Positions 1 through 7,407 are shown, numbered from the stretch's first letter. The stretch is DNA of 14,786 nt from Candidatus Delongbacteria bacterium (GCA_027858795.1 JAQICF010000054.1:1-14786); one strand, 5' to 3'. Numbers and translations are program-made. The notes: generated from the letters alone by a model not told the origin.

Positions 1-480
1 AAGGAAAACCTTGTCAATTGGCTCTTCGTGGTAATCATCTTTGATCTCAGTTTTAGGAATTCTTAGAGTCTTTGTAAATTCGATAATCTTTTCATAATTT
101 TCTTTAAATTCTTTATAATCTGCAAGATACAACGCAAAAAGGTTTGATTCACCCATTTTCTTTAGCAATAAAGATGTATATGGCTCTTTTAGTTTAACCG
201 GTAGTTCCAGAGGCGATAGATATTCTTTGAATTTATTAATATCCAAAAAATCATAATATGATAAATCTTGATTCAATGGAAACAAATCCGGGAATTCTTT
301 TTGAATAAAACAAATCGTAAAGTATTTATTATTATGAACAACTAATTTTAATAAAACATCAATTATTTCTTGGGCAATATACTTACTTTCAAATAAATTC
401 TTTAATTCATCTAAATTTCTCGAATCCGTATAATACTCTATAAAATTCTTGTATGTACTAGATTTTAATTCAGAATACAA
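1..480 (-). CDS. Partial protein, tandem paralogue of the upstream 673-residue membrane protein (C-terminus outside window)
   Basis: The minus-strand frame is open from a TTG at 480-478 to the window edge (160 codons, no stop). An AGGAG lies at 494-490, nine bases before the TTG, and the first in-frame ATG comes only at residue 109, so TTG is the likely start. No known family is recognised. The translation aligns almost without gaps to the N-terminus of the next gene upstream: YYTDSRNLDELKNL (16-29) matches YYSDIKNIDELKDL (15-28), HNN (49-51) matches HNN (48-50), PDLF (64-67) matches PNLF (63-66), and ALYLA (116-120) matches ALYLA (118-122). This near-identical numbering also supports the chosen start. 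The gene begins 16 bases after the upstream stop and is probably last or near last in the Hsp70/DUF2971 operon. Whether it has the membrane segments of its paralogue cannot be seen. Function unknown. Confidence 0.82.
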   Translation of the reverse strand, partial: MYSELKSSTYKNFIEYYTDSRNLDELKNLFESKYIAQEIIDVLLKLVVHNNKYFTICFIQKEFPDLFPLNQDLSYYDFLDINKFKEYLSPLELPVKLKEPYTSLLLKKMGESNLFALYLADYKEFKENYEKIIEFTKTLRIPKTEIKDDYHEEPIDKVFL

Positions 481-489
481 ATATGAATT

Positions 490-494
490 CTCCT
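490..494 (-). promoter_or_regulatory. Shine-Dalgarno AGGAG fixing a TTG start
   Basis: On the minus strand AGGAG is followed by a nine-base spacer and TTG at 480-478. The same frame has a TAA at 507-505 just upstream, and no ATG or GTG lies between that stop and the TTG, so this site decides the start of the partial paralogue gene. Confidence 0.7.
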
Positions 495-496
495 TG

Positions 497-2518
497 TTAT
501 TCCTTTATTTCGATATCTTTACTGTTTGGTTTACTTTCTTTGGAAACTTCAATAGTTTTACTTTCTTTTCCAAGTTTATTTATTAAGTTATTAATTTTAT
601 TCAATAAAAAGGGATTCATAGTATTTAGATTTAAGTTTTTAATAGTGTAAAGCTTAATAAGTGCTTTTTCTTTGTCATTATAATAAAAATTGTTTAAAGT
701 AGTTAAAATAAATATTCTAAATGTTTGATTTAGTTTTTTTATGTCTCTTAGTATAAATTCAATTGCAAACAATGATTCTTCGATAACTATATTTTCGTTT
801 AATAAAACTTTATCGCATTTATCTGAATTTAATAATTCCAACAAAAACTCATCAGAAAGCCTAATCTTTTTTGAATTACTTGTATCTAGTATGTAATTAT
901 TCAATTCTTCTTTTTCAATTGATAAACAAAATTTAATCATTCTTTCGAAAGTTTCTTTATTTAGCTTATCTTTCAATTCATCGATTGATAAATTTTCCAA
1001 AGCTCCCAAGACATAAGAGAAATCAACAAGATTTTCTATCTTCTTTTTTATTTCTACATTGATCTTCACAATTTGATCTGCATCAGAAGTGTTATTGATT
1101 TGTTTTGATGATTCTTTTTTTATGGCTTCTACTTCTTTGGAAATGTTTATAACAAATTCTTTTAATGCCAAGCTGTTAATAGTAGCTCTCTTTTTTTTAT
1201 CAAATTTGACTCTCTCATAAATAATAGTAGGATTGTTATTTATGTCTATTACATACTTGTTTTTTACAAAATACTTTTTTAGCATACTATCTTTTATTAA
1301 TATATTAAGTACTCCTAAACTTTTACTTTTAGAGTTTTCATTAGAAAAATCAGTATGAATACATTTATATAATTCTACCTCATGTTTTTTAAATAATTCA
1401 TCAAAGATAGAAATAACAACCATAATTCCAAAAACCAAACCCATCATCAATAAAAAAATCAATAATAAAACTATACCTAAAAGGGTCAGGATAGGATTAT
1501 TTAATTCTTTGAAGTCTCCTTTTGCTATACTATTTACAATTATAACAACAAAATACAAGGTTGGGAATCCCAGTATTAAACCCACAAAAGCATCTTTCCA
1601 TTTAACATATGCAATAGTTATTTTAGTACGATGAAAATATCTTTTTTTTATAATTTTTTCATCTTCATTATAAATATGAATTTGTTTATTTGTGGCAAAA
1701 ACAATTGAATTCTTTTCAACTATCATTTTATCATAATAATAGTCCTGTACTTTGAAATTATTGATATTAAAAATTGAAATATTCTTTGATTCTATGTTGA
1801 ATTTGTACAACCATCTTCCTAAAATATCATATTTCCCATTAATTTGTTTAACTTCTTTTAAGGTAAAAAAATCTTGTGCAATGACCTTAGTATTGACTTC
1901 AACTTCTTGCAGCTTAAGTAACTTTAAATAATTTAATACTTCTTTTAATTTATCAAAATTCCCAGTTGATAATATTTTGCCTATTTCTCTTTTTTCTTTC
2001 TCTAAGAATGATTGAATTTTCTTCTTTTTAGTTACACCTTTTTTCTTTTGTAAATAATTGTATTTAATATTTTGAATGGTAGCACTTTCATTTTTAACTA
2101 TATCACATTCTTTCCTCGTTTTTTCAAAAAATTTCTCATACTTCGCTGAATTAGCTAAATACAAAGCTAAAATAATATTTTTATCAAATTTCTGATCTCG
2201 TAAATATTCAATTGATAAAAATTCTTCTACATTAAGTGTTTTTGTTAATGATTTTAGATATTTAGAATCAAATCCGTATTCGTCTATAAATGAGAAAGAT
2301 GAAATATCAATATCATCTTCAAATAAATTTGGCAAATATTTATATATAAAGTACTCTGTAAAAATTTCATTATTGTGTATTAGAAAGTCAATTATATCTT
2401 TCTTTAGATCGACTTCAAAATAATTGCTTTTACATAAATCTTTGAGTTCATCAATATTCTTTATATCGGAATAATAATTTGCTATATCATTGTATATTTC
2501 ATTTGCACGTTTTATCAT
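497..2518 (-). CDS. Unknown 673-residue membrane protein, first of two tandem paralogues
   Basis: No family is recognised. Residues 1-140 are helical and share a collinear homologous region with the gene immediately downstream. Residues 155-180 are strongly basic and probably coiled. Residues 205-295 look beta-rich (alternating hydrophobic and aromatic residues, with IHIYNEDEKIIKKRYF near 280-295). Two hydrophobic segments, about 310-331 and 343-372, should span the membrane as a hairpin, leaving both long ends on the same side, probably the cytoplasm. Residues 380-673 are charged and helical and end in a Lys/Glu/Ser-rich tail. An in-frame TAG just upstream fixes the ATG at 2518. It lies five bases after the DUF2971 stop without a clear Shine-Dalgarno sequence, which suggests translational coupling. 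The gene is very A/T-rich: one sampled 60-base line (1321-1380) holds 12 G/C. A role as a membrane partner of the neighbouring Hsp70 and DUF2971 proteins is inference from operon structure only. Confidence 0.85.
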   Translation of the reverse strand: MIKRANEIYNDIANYYSDIKNIDELKDLCKSNYFEVDLKKDIIDFLIHNNEIFTEYFIYKYLPNLFEDDIDISSFSFIDEYGFDSKYLKSLTKTLNVEEFLSIEYLRDQKFDKNIILALYLANSAKYEKFFEKTRKECDIVKNESATIQNIKYNYLQKKKGVTKKKKIQSFLEKEKREIGKILSTGNFDKLKEVLNYLKLLKLQEVEVNTKVIAQDFFTLKEVKQINGKYDILGRWLYKFNIESKNISIFNINNFKVQDYYYDKMIVEKNSIVFATNKQIHIYNEDEKIIKKRYFHRTKITIAYVKWKDAFVGLILGFPTLYFVVIIVNSIAKGDFKELNNPILTLLGIVLLLIFLLMMGLVFGIMVVISIFDELFKKHEVELYKCIHTDFSNENSKSKSLGVLNILIKDSMLKKYFVKNKYVIDINNNPTIIYERVKFDKKKRATINSLALKEFVINISKEVEAIKKESSKQINNTSDADQIVKINVEIKKKIENLVDFSYVLGALENLSIDELKDKLNKETFERMIKFCLSIEKEELNNYILDTSNSKKIRLSDEFLLELLNSDKCDKVLLNENIVIEESLFAIEFILRDIKKLNQTFRIFILTTLNNFYYNDKEKALIKLYTIKNLNLNTMNPFLLNKINNLINKLGKESKTIEVSKESKPNSKDIEIKE

Positions 2519-2523
2519 ATTAA

Positions 2524-3354
2524 TTATCTAATATTAATTTCACTTCTTAATATCGTATATTTTGAATCAGGTATATATTTACTACACAAAATCTCGATGA
2601 TATCATATGTTGCATCAGTAGCTTTGGGTCCCAATAGTATTTGTATGTCTTTGAAAGCATCTGGTCTAATATCAAGGAATAATTCATCTTCTTTAAATCT
2701 TAAATTTTTATATTTGTCACTTGATTTCAATTCTTCATCAAGTAGCTCACTTAGTGCCAATCGGTATCTCCATTCTTCTTCAAATTGCCAATGGAGATTT
2801 TTCTTTAAACCAACAATACTTATTTTAACCATATCCCCAACCATTTGATCGATATTGAAATTCTTTGATCCTGGCATATTAATTACTGTGGAGCAAATTC
2901 TTTCACTATTGTTTTTCGTATAACTAACTGGATAAGGACCAAACATATCTTCAATATATATTTTTCTTTCATTATTACCATTAATCGAAGTTATTTCAAT
3001 TTTCTGTTCAAGCTTCGATTTAAAACATTTATAATATTTATTAATAAAATAAGTATCATTAGTTTTAAATAAATTATATTGTAATCTAAAACGCAATCCT
3101 TTTAATTCTGTATATAATTTCCACATTGGTAACGATTCTTCAGAAGTAGCTGTCCATGACGAACAATAAACTAATTCTTGAGAATTTTTATAATCTTGAG
3201 AAATCCCATCAACAGGATCATTCATTAATGATAATTTGCGAAATTTGATAGTTTTATTCTTTAAAATTTGAGAAAAAGCCTCTATACTAGTATAATGATA
3301 CAGATATTTAGGAATATCTTCCTTTTTCAATAATATTTTTTCGTCGTGTTGCAT
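2524..3354 (-). CDS. DUF2971 family protein
   Basis: This 276-residue protein fits the DUF2971 family. It opens with LYHYTS (18-23), followed by the MNDPVDG block (44-50), where the family has a conserved Asn-Asp-Pro. A CSSWTATSEESLPMW stretch (64-78) matches the usual conserved Cys/Ser/Trp block. WQFEEEWR (189-196) corresponds to the family Glu-Glu-x-Arg motif, and IQILLGPKA (237-245) to the C-terminal Gly-Pro-Lys block. The biochemical function of DUF2971 is not established; members are common in accessory and defence-type neighbourhoods, and a link to ADP-ribosyltransferase-like folds has been suggested. No signal peptide or membrane segment is visible, so it is probably cytoplasmic. The ATG at 3354 follows GAGGTG at 3370-3365 by ten bases. 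That Shine-Dalgarno sequence lies between the gene and the Hsp70 stop at 3380, so the two are almost certainly co-transcribed. The family call is firm; the function is open. Confidence 0.85.
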   Translation of the reverse strand: MQHDEKILLKKEDIPKYLYHYTSIEAFSQILKNKTIKFRKLSLMNDPVDGISQDYKNSQELVYCSSWTATSEESLPMWKLYTELKGLRFRLQYNLFKTNDTYFINKYYKCFKSKLEQKIEITSINGNNERKIYIEDMFGPYPVSYTKNNSERICSTVINMPGSKNFNIDQMVGDMVKISIVGLKKNLHWQFEEEWRYRLALSELLDEELKSSDKYKNLRFKEDELFLDIRPDAFKDIQILLGPKATDATYDIIEILCSKYIPDSKYTILRSEINIR

Positions 3355-3379
3355 TTTACTTTTTCACCTCAATTTCTTC

Positions 3380-4933
3380 TTACTTCAATCTAGCAACTTC
3401 AAATTTATTAAAATATTCCTTTCCAGTCTTAAGATCAACCGCATCAACCATTAAAATTCTATTCTCATTCACATGAAAATCTAATTTCACCCTATCTTCT
3501 GATTTTACCGAAGGTGGATTAAGACTTATAAAACAATCTTGGGTTGTATTTAAAGGTACAATTTTCCTTGAAGCATCTTCTGAGCTACGATCTTTGATTA
3601 CAATAATATTTCCATTATCATCATAGGTTATATCTGATACCAGCTCTTCTGAATAAATGTTTTCCATCACTTCGAAAAATTTATATTCCATTTCAGTCTG
3701 ACCACTATATGGAGCTGCCACAACTAATTGTTTTATATTATTTGCAGGAAATTTTGTTTTTTGAGGAACTATAACTTCATACTCATAAATACCTCTATCC
3801 TTATTAAAATGTCTTAAGCTGTAGTTGTGATGCAGAAAATCTTCTACAATTGTTCCTGATATAAAATTGCAAGCACCCTTTATCACTGCGACAAAAGGTT
3901 CTTTTGCTTCTATCTTTGAACCAAAATTATTACGCATTATCTCAATAAATGATTTAAGTTGTGAGCTTCCACCAACTAAGAATACTTTTTTTATATCACT
4001 TTTTCTTATTCCATTCATTACTGCCAGTTCAGAAGCATTATCAATTGTATCCTGAATTTGTTGCGTAAAGAGATTTCTTTTTAATATTATTTCTAATTCT
4101 TTTTCATCTAAACAATAATCCATACAATAATCATTTTCTTTGTCCTCTATCTCGAAGCTTCCATGACCATTTTCGTTTACATCAATCTTTATTTTTTCCA
4201 ATTTCTGATATAATTCGGTTTTATAATTTTTAATATCTTCAACATTGAGATCCTGTTTTTCTAAAAAATCGAATAATAACCATTTATCAATATCTGCCCC
4301 ACCGAGATCTTTTCCTGCTTTACCGAATATATGAACTTTATTAGCATTTTTTGCATTATTTACTCTTAGAATATTTATATCAAGTGTTCCTCCACCAAAA
4401 TCAGCGATCATATAAGGATAGTCTGGAGATATTACTGCACCGTAACCAAGAGCAACAGCTGTAGGCTCATCCAATATCATGTAATTATATATACCTTTTG
4501 TTTCGCATAATTCTGAAAGAAAGATTCTATATACATCAAAACTATCAACAGGAGCAGTTATGATAATTTTATTTATCTCATCATTTGAATACTTTGTAAT
4601 CACAAAATCAATTACTAAACTCAAGAAATCCCTAGCAGCTTCTTTGTGATTAACTTTAAAATCATCAATCTTAATATTTCTTGCTTTGAATTTTGTAAAA
4701 TATAGCTTAAATCTTTCGAATATATTCTTAGGATCAGTGTTGATTAGATCTACATTTGCACCAATGTTAAACTTATTTCTTGTTTCATAGCTTATAATTG
4801 AAGGAATAACCGAATATTCCCCCAGCTTCTTGGAGATATCCGAAAAAGATTCAACTTTAACTTCTTTTGTAGTTATATCATAAACTCCAATCAGAGTATT
4901 TGATGTTCCGAAATCAATTGCAATGTTATACAA
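3380..4933 (-). CDS. Lidless Hsp70-family ATPase
   Basis: This is an Hsp70/actin-fold ATPase of 517 residues if it starts at TTG 4933. Nucleotide-binding motifs are intact: phosphate-1 DFGTSNT (7-13), the connecting stretch LDEPTAVALGYG (154-165), phosphate-2 DFGGGTLD (178-185), GKDLGGADID (207-216) and adenosine motif VFLVGGSSQ (317-325). After about residue 360 a beta-type substrate-binding domain follows; its end, LDFHVNENRILMVDA, matches the canonical beta-domain stretch that reads VTFDIDANGIL in DnaK. The chain stops there, without the roughly 100-residue helical lid and EEVD-like tail of a 630-640-residue DnaK. No DnaJ or GrpE gene is nearby. A GTG at 4957 would add eight residues, but TTG at 4933 has a better AGGAG at 7 bases and puts the phosphate-1 motif at the usual distance from the N-terminus. 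It is the first gene of the operon with DUF2971 and the tandem membrane-protein paralogues, and probably serves a dedicated client. Confidence 0.9.
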   Translation of the reverse strand: MYNIAIDFGTSNTLIGVYDITTKEVKVESFSDISKKLGEYSVIPSIISYETRNKFNIGANVDLINTDPKNIFERFKLYFTKFKARNIKIDDFKVNHKEAARDFLSLVIDFVITKYSNDEINKIIITAPVDSFDVYRIFLSELCETKGIYNYMILDEPTAVALGYGAVISPDYPYMIADFGGGTLDINILRVNNAKNANKVHIFGKAGKDLGGADIDKWLLFDFLEKQDLNVEDIKNYKTELYQKLEKIKIDVNENGHGSFEIEDKENDYCMDYCLDEKELEIILKRNLFTQQIQDTIDNASELAVMNGIRKSDIKKVFLVGGSSQLKSFIEIMRNNFGSKIEAKEPFVAVIKGACNFISGTIVEDFLHHNYSLRHFNKDRGIYEYEVIVPQKTKFPANNIKQLVVAAPYSGQTEMEYKFFEVMENIYSEELVSDITYDDNGNIIVIKDRSSEDASRKIVPLNTTQDCFISLNPPSVKSEDRVKLDFHVNENRILMVDAVDLKTGKEYFNKFEVARLK

Positions 4934-4940
4934 AGCAAAA

Positions 4941-4945
4941 CTCCT
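4941..4945 (-). promoter_or_regulatory. Shine-Dalgarno AGGAG favouring a TTG start for the Hsp70 gene
   Basis: AGGAG on the minus strand sits seven bases before TTG at 4933-4931. The competing GTG at 4957 would place this AGGAG inside the coding region and has no comparable ribosome-binding site of its own. The AT-rich context (AAAAGGAG) is typical of a strong site. Confidence 0.7.
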
Positions 4946-4984
4946 TTTAATTTTCACTCGTTTTATGGATTCAATGATATAGAT

Positions 4985-5013
4985 ATAATAAATATTTTAT
5001 GGTAAAGTAGCAA
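4985..5013 (-). promoter_or_regulatory. Candidate sigma70-like promoter of the Hsp70/DUF2971 operon
   Basis: Read on the minus strand, TTGCTA (5013-5008) and TATTAT (4990-4985) are separated by exactly 17 bases. They match four of six and five of six consensus positions. The -35 begins directly after the aminotransferase stop codon, so the accessory operon seems to have its own promoter rather than depending on read-through. The leader to TTG 4933 would be about 45 bases. It is a pattern match in AT-rich DNA, so chance is possible. Confidence 0.5.
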
Positions 5014-6120
5014 TTAAATTATGAATTCCTTAATCCTTTTCCCTGCTTCGATTATCTCAACTTCCGGTCTGGCGATATTAAACCTAACATATTTAGATCC
5101 ACTATCTGAGAAATGTATTCCCGGAACTGTAGCAACTTTCTTCTTATCGTAAAGATCCATAGAGAACTTTAGTCCGTCATCAAATTTTTCAGGTAATTTT
5201 GCCCAGATGAAATACCCTCCATCAATATGTGGAAAAGTAAAACCACATTCTGACAAGATATCATGTAATAGAAGAAAAGAATTCTTTATTTTTTTTCTTA
5301 GATCAAAAACATAAGCGTTACCAAAATCACTTTTTTCAAGATAAATAGCTACAGCTTCCTGCAATATAGATGGAGCACATAAACCTGTATAATCGTGAAT
5401 TAATCTAATCTTTTCCATATGTTCTTTCGAACAAAAATAGTAACCTATTCTCCAACCAGTGATAGACAATAGTTTTGAAAAACTGTTTACATAGAAAAAA
5501 CATTCACTATGAAAAACAGGCATAAAAGGTGGTTTTGAAAAATAAAGTTCACTGTAAACTGAATCAGCTATAACATAAATACTATACTTCTCAGCAATTT
5601 CTTTCAATTTTAAAATTTCTTCTTCTGACCAAATTGTTCCTAAGGGATTTCCCGGAGAATTAAAGAAGATAATACCAACATTCTCTTCCTGAACAAACTT
5701 TTCAAATATATTAAAATTTATTTTCCCGTTTTCTAATAGTGGGAAGACTTTGAACTCTCTATCAAATATACCTGGAAGTCTGCTATAACTTTCATAGACA
5801 GGATCAAACCCTAACGCAGTTTTACTTTTGTCCATAATTCCATTCAGGTATGTAAAGATCAGGGATATAGCTTCTGTTGCTCCATTGGTAACCATTATGT
5901 TATCTTCCGTGAAACCTTCGTACTTCTTCTTCAATAGATTTATAAGCTTAAGATTTCCATTTCCCGGAGCATATTGATGGATATTTTCTATCGCAATATC
6001 TTTGAGAATTTCAAGCAATTCTTTAGGTGGAGAGAACCCAGGTATTCCTTGGGCTAGATTTATACCTCCATGCTTTTTTACTTTATTGCTCATCAGGCTA
6101 ATGTATGATATCTTTTCCAT
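5014..6120 (-). CDS. Class I/II PLP-dependent aminotransferase
   Basis: This is a fold-type I PLP aminotransferase of 368 residues, slightly short for the group (usually 380-410). Visible signatures are NLAQGIPGF (21-29) near the N-terminus, the substrate/cofactor loop YAPGNGN (50-56), NSPGNPLGT (154-162) with the cofactor-contacting Asn158, D186 and Y189 in ADSVY, the Schiff-base lysine K216 in SFSKLLSITGWRIGYY, and R351 in FNIARPE for the substrate alpha-carboxylate. All catalytic residues are present, so it should be active and cytoplasmic. The NLAQG opening resembles the methionine/kynurenine/aspartate aminotransferase subgroup, but the amino-acid donor cannot be assigned from sequence alone. 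The ATG at 6120 has only a weak AAAGAG upstream. The gene is divergent from holB and lies just upstream of the Hsp70 operon on the same strand; there is no clear metabolic link to either neighbour. Confidence 0.9.
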   Translation of the reverse strand: MEKISYISLMSNKVKKHGGINLAQGIPGFSPPKELLEILKDIAIENIHQYAPGNGNLKLINLLKKKYEGFTEDNIMVTNGATEAISLIFTYLNGIMDKSKTALGFDPVYESYSRLPGIFDREFKVFPLLENGKINFNIFEKFVQEENVGIIFFNSPGNPLGTIWSEEEILKLKEIAEKYSIYVIADSVYSELYFSKPPFMPVFHSECFFYVNSFSKLLSITGWRIGYYFCSKEHMEKIRLIHDYTGLCAPSILQEAVAIYLEKSDFGNAYVFDLRKKIKNSFLLLHDILSECGFTFPHIDGGYFIWAKLPEKFDDGLKFSMDLYDKKKVATVPGIHFSDSGSKYVRFNIARPEVEIIEAGKRIKEFII

Positions 6121-6149
6121 AAGTTACGCTCTTTACTTTTCTTTTTAGC

Positions 6150-6178
6150 AAAATAATAAACTAATATTGATAATTCAA
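6150..6178 (-). promoter_or_regulatory. Possible promoter of the aminotransferase gene
   Basis: On the minus strand TTGAAT (6178-6173) is followed 17 bases later by TATTTT (6155-6150). Each box matches four of six consensus positions, so the call is modest. The 12-base tandem repeats start eight bases upstream of the -35, where an activator or repressor would act. Confidence 0.35.
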
Positions 6179-6186
6179 GGAATTAC

Positions 6187-6246
6187 TTGTATCATTTATT
6201 GTATCATTTATTGCATCTTTTGTTGTATCTTTTATGATATCTTTTT
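6187..6246. repeat. Five tandem copies of a 12-base unit in a divergent promoter region
   Basis: Read on the plus strand, the units are 6187-6198 and 6199-6210 (both TTGTATCATTTA), 6211-6222 (TTGCATCTTTTG), 6223-6234 (TTGTATCTTTTA) and 6235-6246 (TGATATCTTTTT). The first two are identical and the rest drift, with consensus TTGTATCWTTTA. The array lies between the aminotransferase and holB, just upstream of the candidate aminotransferase promoter and about 65 bases from the holB -10. It may be a multi-site protein-binding array, a slippage-prone spacer, or neutral simple repeat. No reading frame through it has a credible start. Confidence 0.85.
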
Positions 6247-6282
6247 AGCTTTACTATTATTAAATTATGGACTATATTCTAA

Positions 6283-6308
6283 ACTTTGTAAAACTATGTT
6301 AACAAAGT
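6283..6308. repeat. Inverted repeat in front of holB, possible operator
   Basis: ACTTTGT (6283-6289) and its exact reverse complement ACAAAGT (6302-6308) flank a 12-base spacer. The centres of the arms are 19 bases apart, close to two helical turns. The right arm ends four bases before the holB -10 hexamer, so a dimeric regulator bound here would cover the -35 position. A U-tract is lacking, so it is not an intrinsic terminator. Confidence 0.45.
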
Positions 6309-6312
6309 ACAG

Positions 6313-6318
6313 TATAAT
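6313..6318 (+). promoter_or_regulatory. Consensus -10 (TATAAT) immediately upstream of holB
   Basis: A perfect TATAAT ends six bases before the holB ATG at 6325. Transcription normally starts about seven bases after the -10, which here is the A of the ATG, implying a leaderless mRNA. No Shine-Dalgarno sequence is visible in the bases before the ATG. The 16-18-base -35 position (around 6289-6296) has no TTGACA-like match, so an activator may be required, or the hexamer is a chance match in AT-rich DNA. Confidence 0.45.
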
Positions 6319-6324
6319 AGCTTA

Positions 6325-7407
6325 ATGAACATATTTAAAGACATATTTGGGCAAAAAATAATAACTGAGAATTTTTCGTCAGCTATTTTGAATAATAAAC
6401 TTCACCATGCTTATCTTTTCAATGGTCCTGCGGGTGTTGGAAAAGAAGCTGTTGCTTTGGAAATTATTAAGATAACCAATTGCTTAGATGATTCTGAACA
6501 GGGAGCTTGCGGAATTTGTTCTTCATGTAAAGAATTCGGTGAGTTCAGATCAGATGATCTAATGTATATTTTTCCTAAGATAATAAAAAAAAGTGATGGT
6601 GACAAAGCTATCAGAGAAAAAAATAAGGATGTCGCAGATGGTCTGAAAGAAAAAGGGAAAATGAACGGATATTCCAAATTCACATTCAAACTTGGAAGAT
6701 TTATCACTTTAGATCAGATTAATGAGATAAAATACTTCTCTCAATTTAATTCTCTATCTAAGTATAAAAAATTTATTATAATATCTTCACCCGAGAAAAT
6801 GAATAAGGAAGCTCAGAATGCTCTGCTGAAAATATTGGAAGAGCCACCTGCGAATATGTATTTTTTCTTGATCTCTGAAAACCCAGCTTTTTTGTTAGAC
6901 ACAATTATCTCTAGATGTCAGAATGTTACTTTTCCAGCTCTGAATGAAAAAGATATTTTAAGTTACTGTGAAACATACTTGCAAGATGTTGATACAGAAT
7001 TGATACAAGATGCTGCATCAAGATCTCTCGGTTCAATAGACAAACTAAAAATGCTTGTTACTAAACAAGGCAATCAGTTAATGACTATTCAAAATGAAAT
7101 AGTTAGATTGTTCCTCAATTCAACACCTCCTGAATCCTTATCAATGATCGATACATTTGTGGAAGAATCTAAGTCACTTTCCGATGATGATATTGAATTC
7201 GTACTTAATGGAGCAGTTGAGAAACTAATACAAAATACTTTCAAAAATGAGAAAAAATCGTCTATTTATCATATCGAAAAGATCTTAACTCATTTTCAAA
7301 GATTCGGCTATATGTTCAAAAGAAACATTAACCCCAAATTATTAATGATAAACCTATATTTTAACTACAGGGAAGAATTAAAGAAATGGAAAAAAAATCA
7401 AACATAG
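6325..7407 (+). CDS. holB: DNA polymerase III delta-prime subunit
   Basis: Delta prime is the stator of the DnaX clamp-loader complex that opens the sliding clamp on DNA. This 360-residue protein has the AAA+ layout of the family. It starts with FGQKIITENFSSAI and HHAYLFNG (27-34), then a Walker A-like GPAGVGKE (34-41) in which the usual Thr/Ser is replaced by Glu. The four-cysteine zinc module follows (C53, C62, C65, C68), then NKEAQNALLKILEEPP (160-175) and the SRC sensor (S196-R197-C198). The Walker B region reads IIISSPEKM and lacks the acidic pair. Together with the altered Walker A this predicts no ATP hydrolysis, as known for delta prime, while the SRC arginine finger that acts on the neighbouring subunit is kept. 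A basic insertion of about 40 residues (85-125) separates the zinc module from ITLDQI. The ORF overlaps ricT by 22 bases; holB next to ricT is a widespread arrangement. Confidence 0.92.
   Translation: MNIFKDIFGQKIITENFSSAILNNKLHHAYLFNGPAGVGKEAVALEIIKITNCLDDSEQGACGICSSCKEFGEFRSDDLMYIFPKIIKKSDGDKAIREKNKDVADGLKEKGKMNGYSKFTFKLGRFITLDQINEIKYFSQFNSLSKYKKFIIISSPEKMNKEAQNALLKILEEPPANMYFFLISENPAFLLDTIISRCQNVTFPALNEKDILSYCETYLQDVDTELIQDAASRSLGSIDKLKMLVTKQGNQLMTIQNEIVRLFLNSTPPESLSMIDTFVEESKSLSDDDIEFVLNGAVEKLIQNTFKNEKKSSIYHIEKILTHFQRFGYMFKRNINPKLLMINLYFNYREELKKWKKNQT

Noticed and set aside
1191..1649. Runs of eight T (around 1191-1198 and 1642-1649) in the 673-residue gene as phase-variation switches
   Set aside because: Such runs are expected in very AT-rich coding DNA encoding Lys, and the frame is intact; nothing suggests switching.
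2597..2848. Plus-strand open frame of 83 codons opposite the DUF2971 gene
   Set aside because: It is antisense to a well-supported family protein, is serine-rich low complexity, and has no ribosome-binding site.
6164..6246. Minus-strand open frame through the 12-base repeats giving a four-residue periodic peptide
   Set aside because: A period of 12 bases keeps every frame open automatically; this frame has a stop just upstream and no start codon.
6411..6707. Minus-strand open frame of 98 codons within holB
   Set aside because: It is antisense to the conserved zinc-module and Walker region of holB and has no family resemblance.
6325..7407. Altered Walker A and missing Walker B in holB as signs of decay
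   Set aside because: Delta prime subunits are normally ATPase-inactive, and the zinc module and SRC motif are intact.
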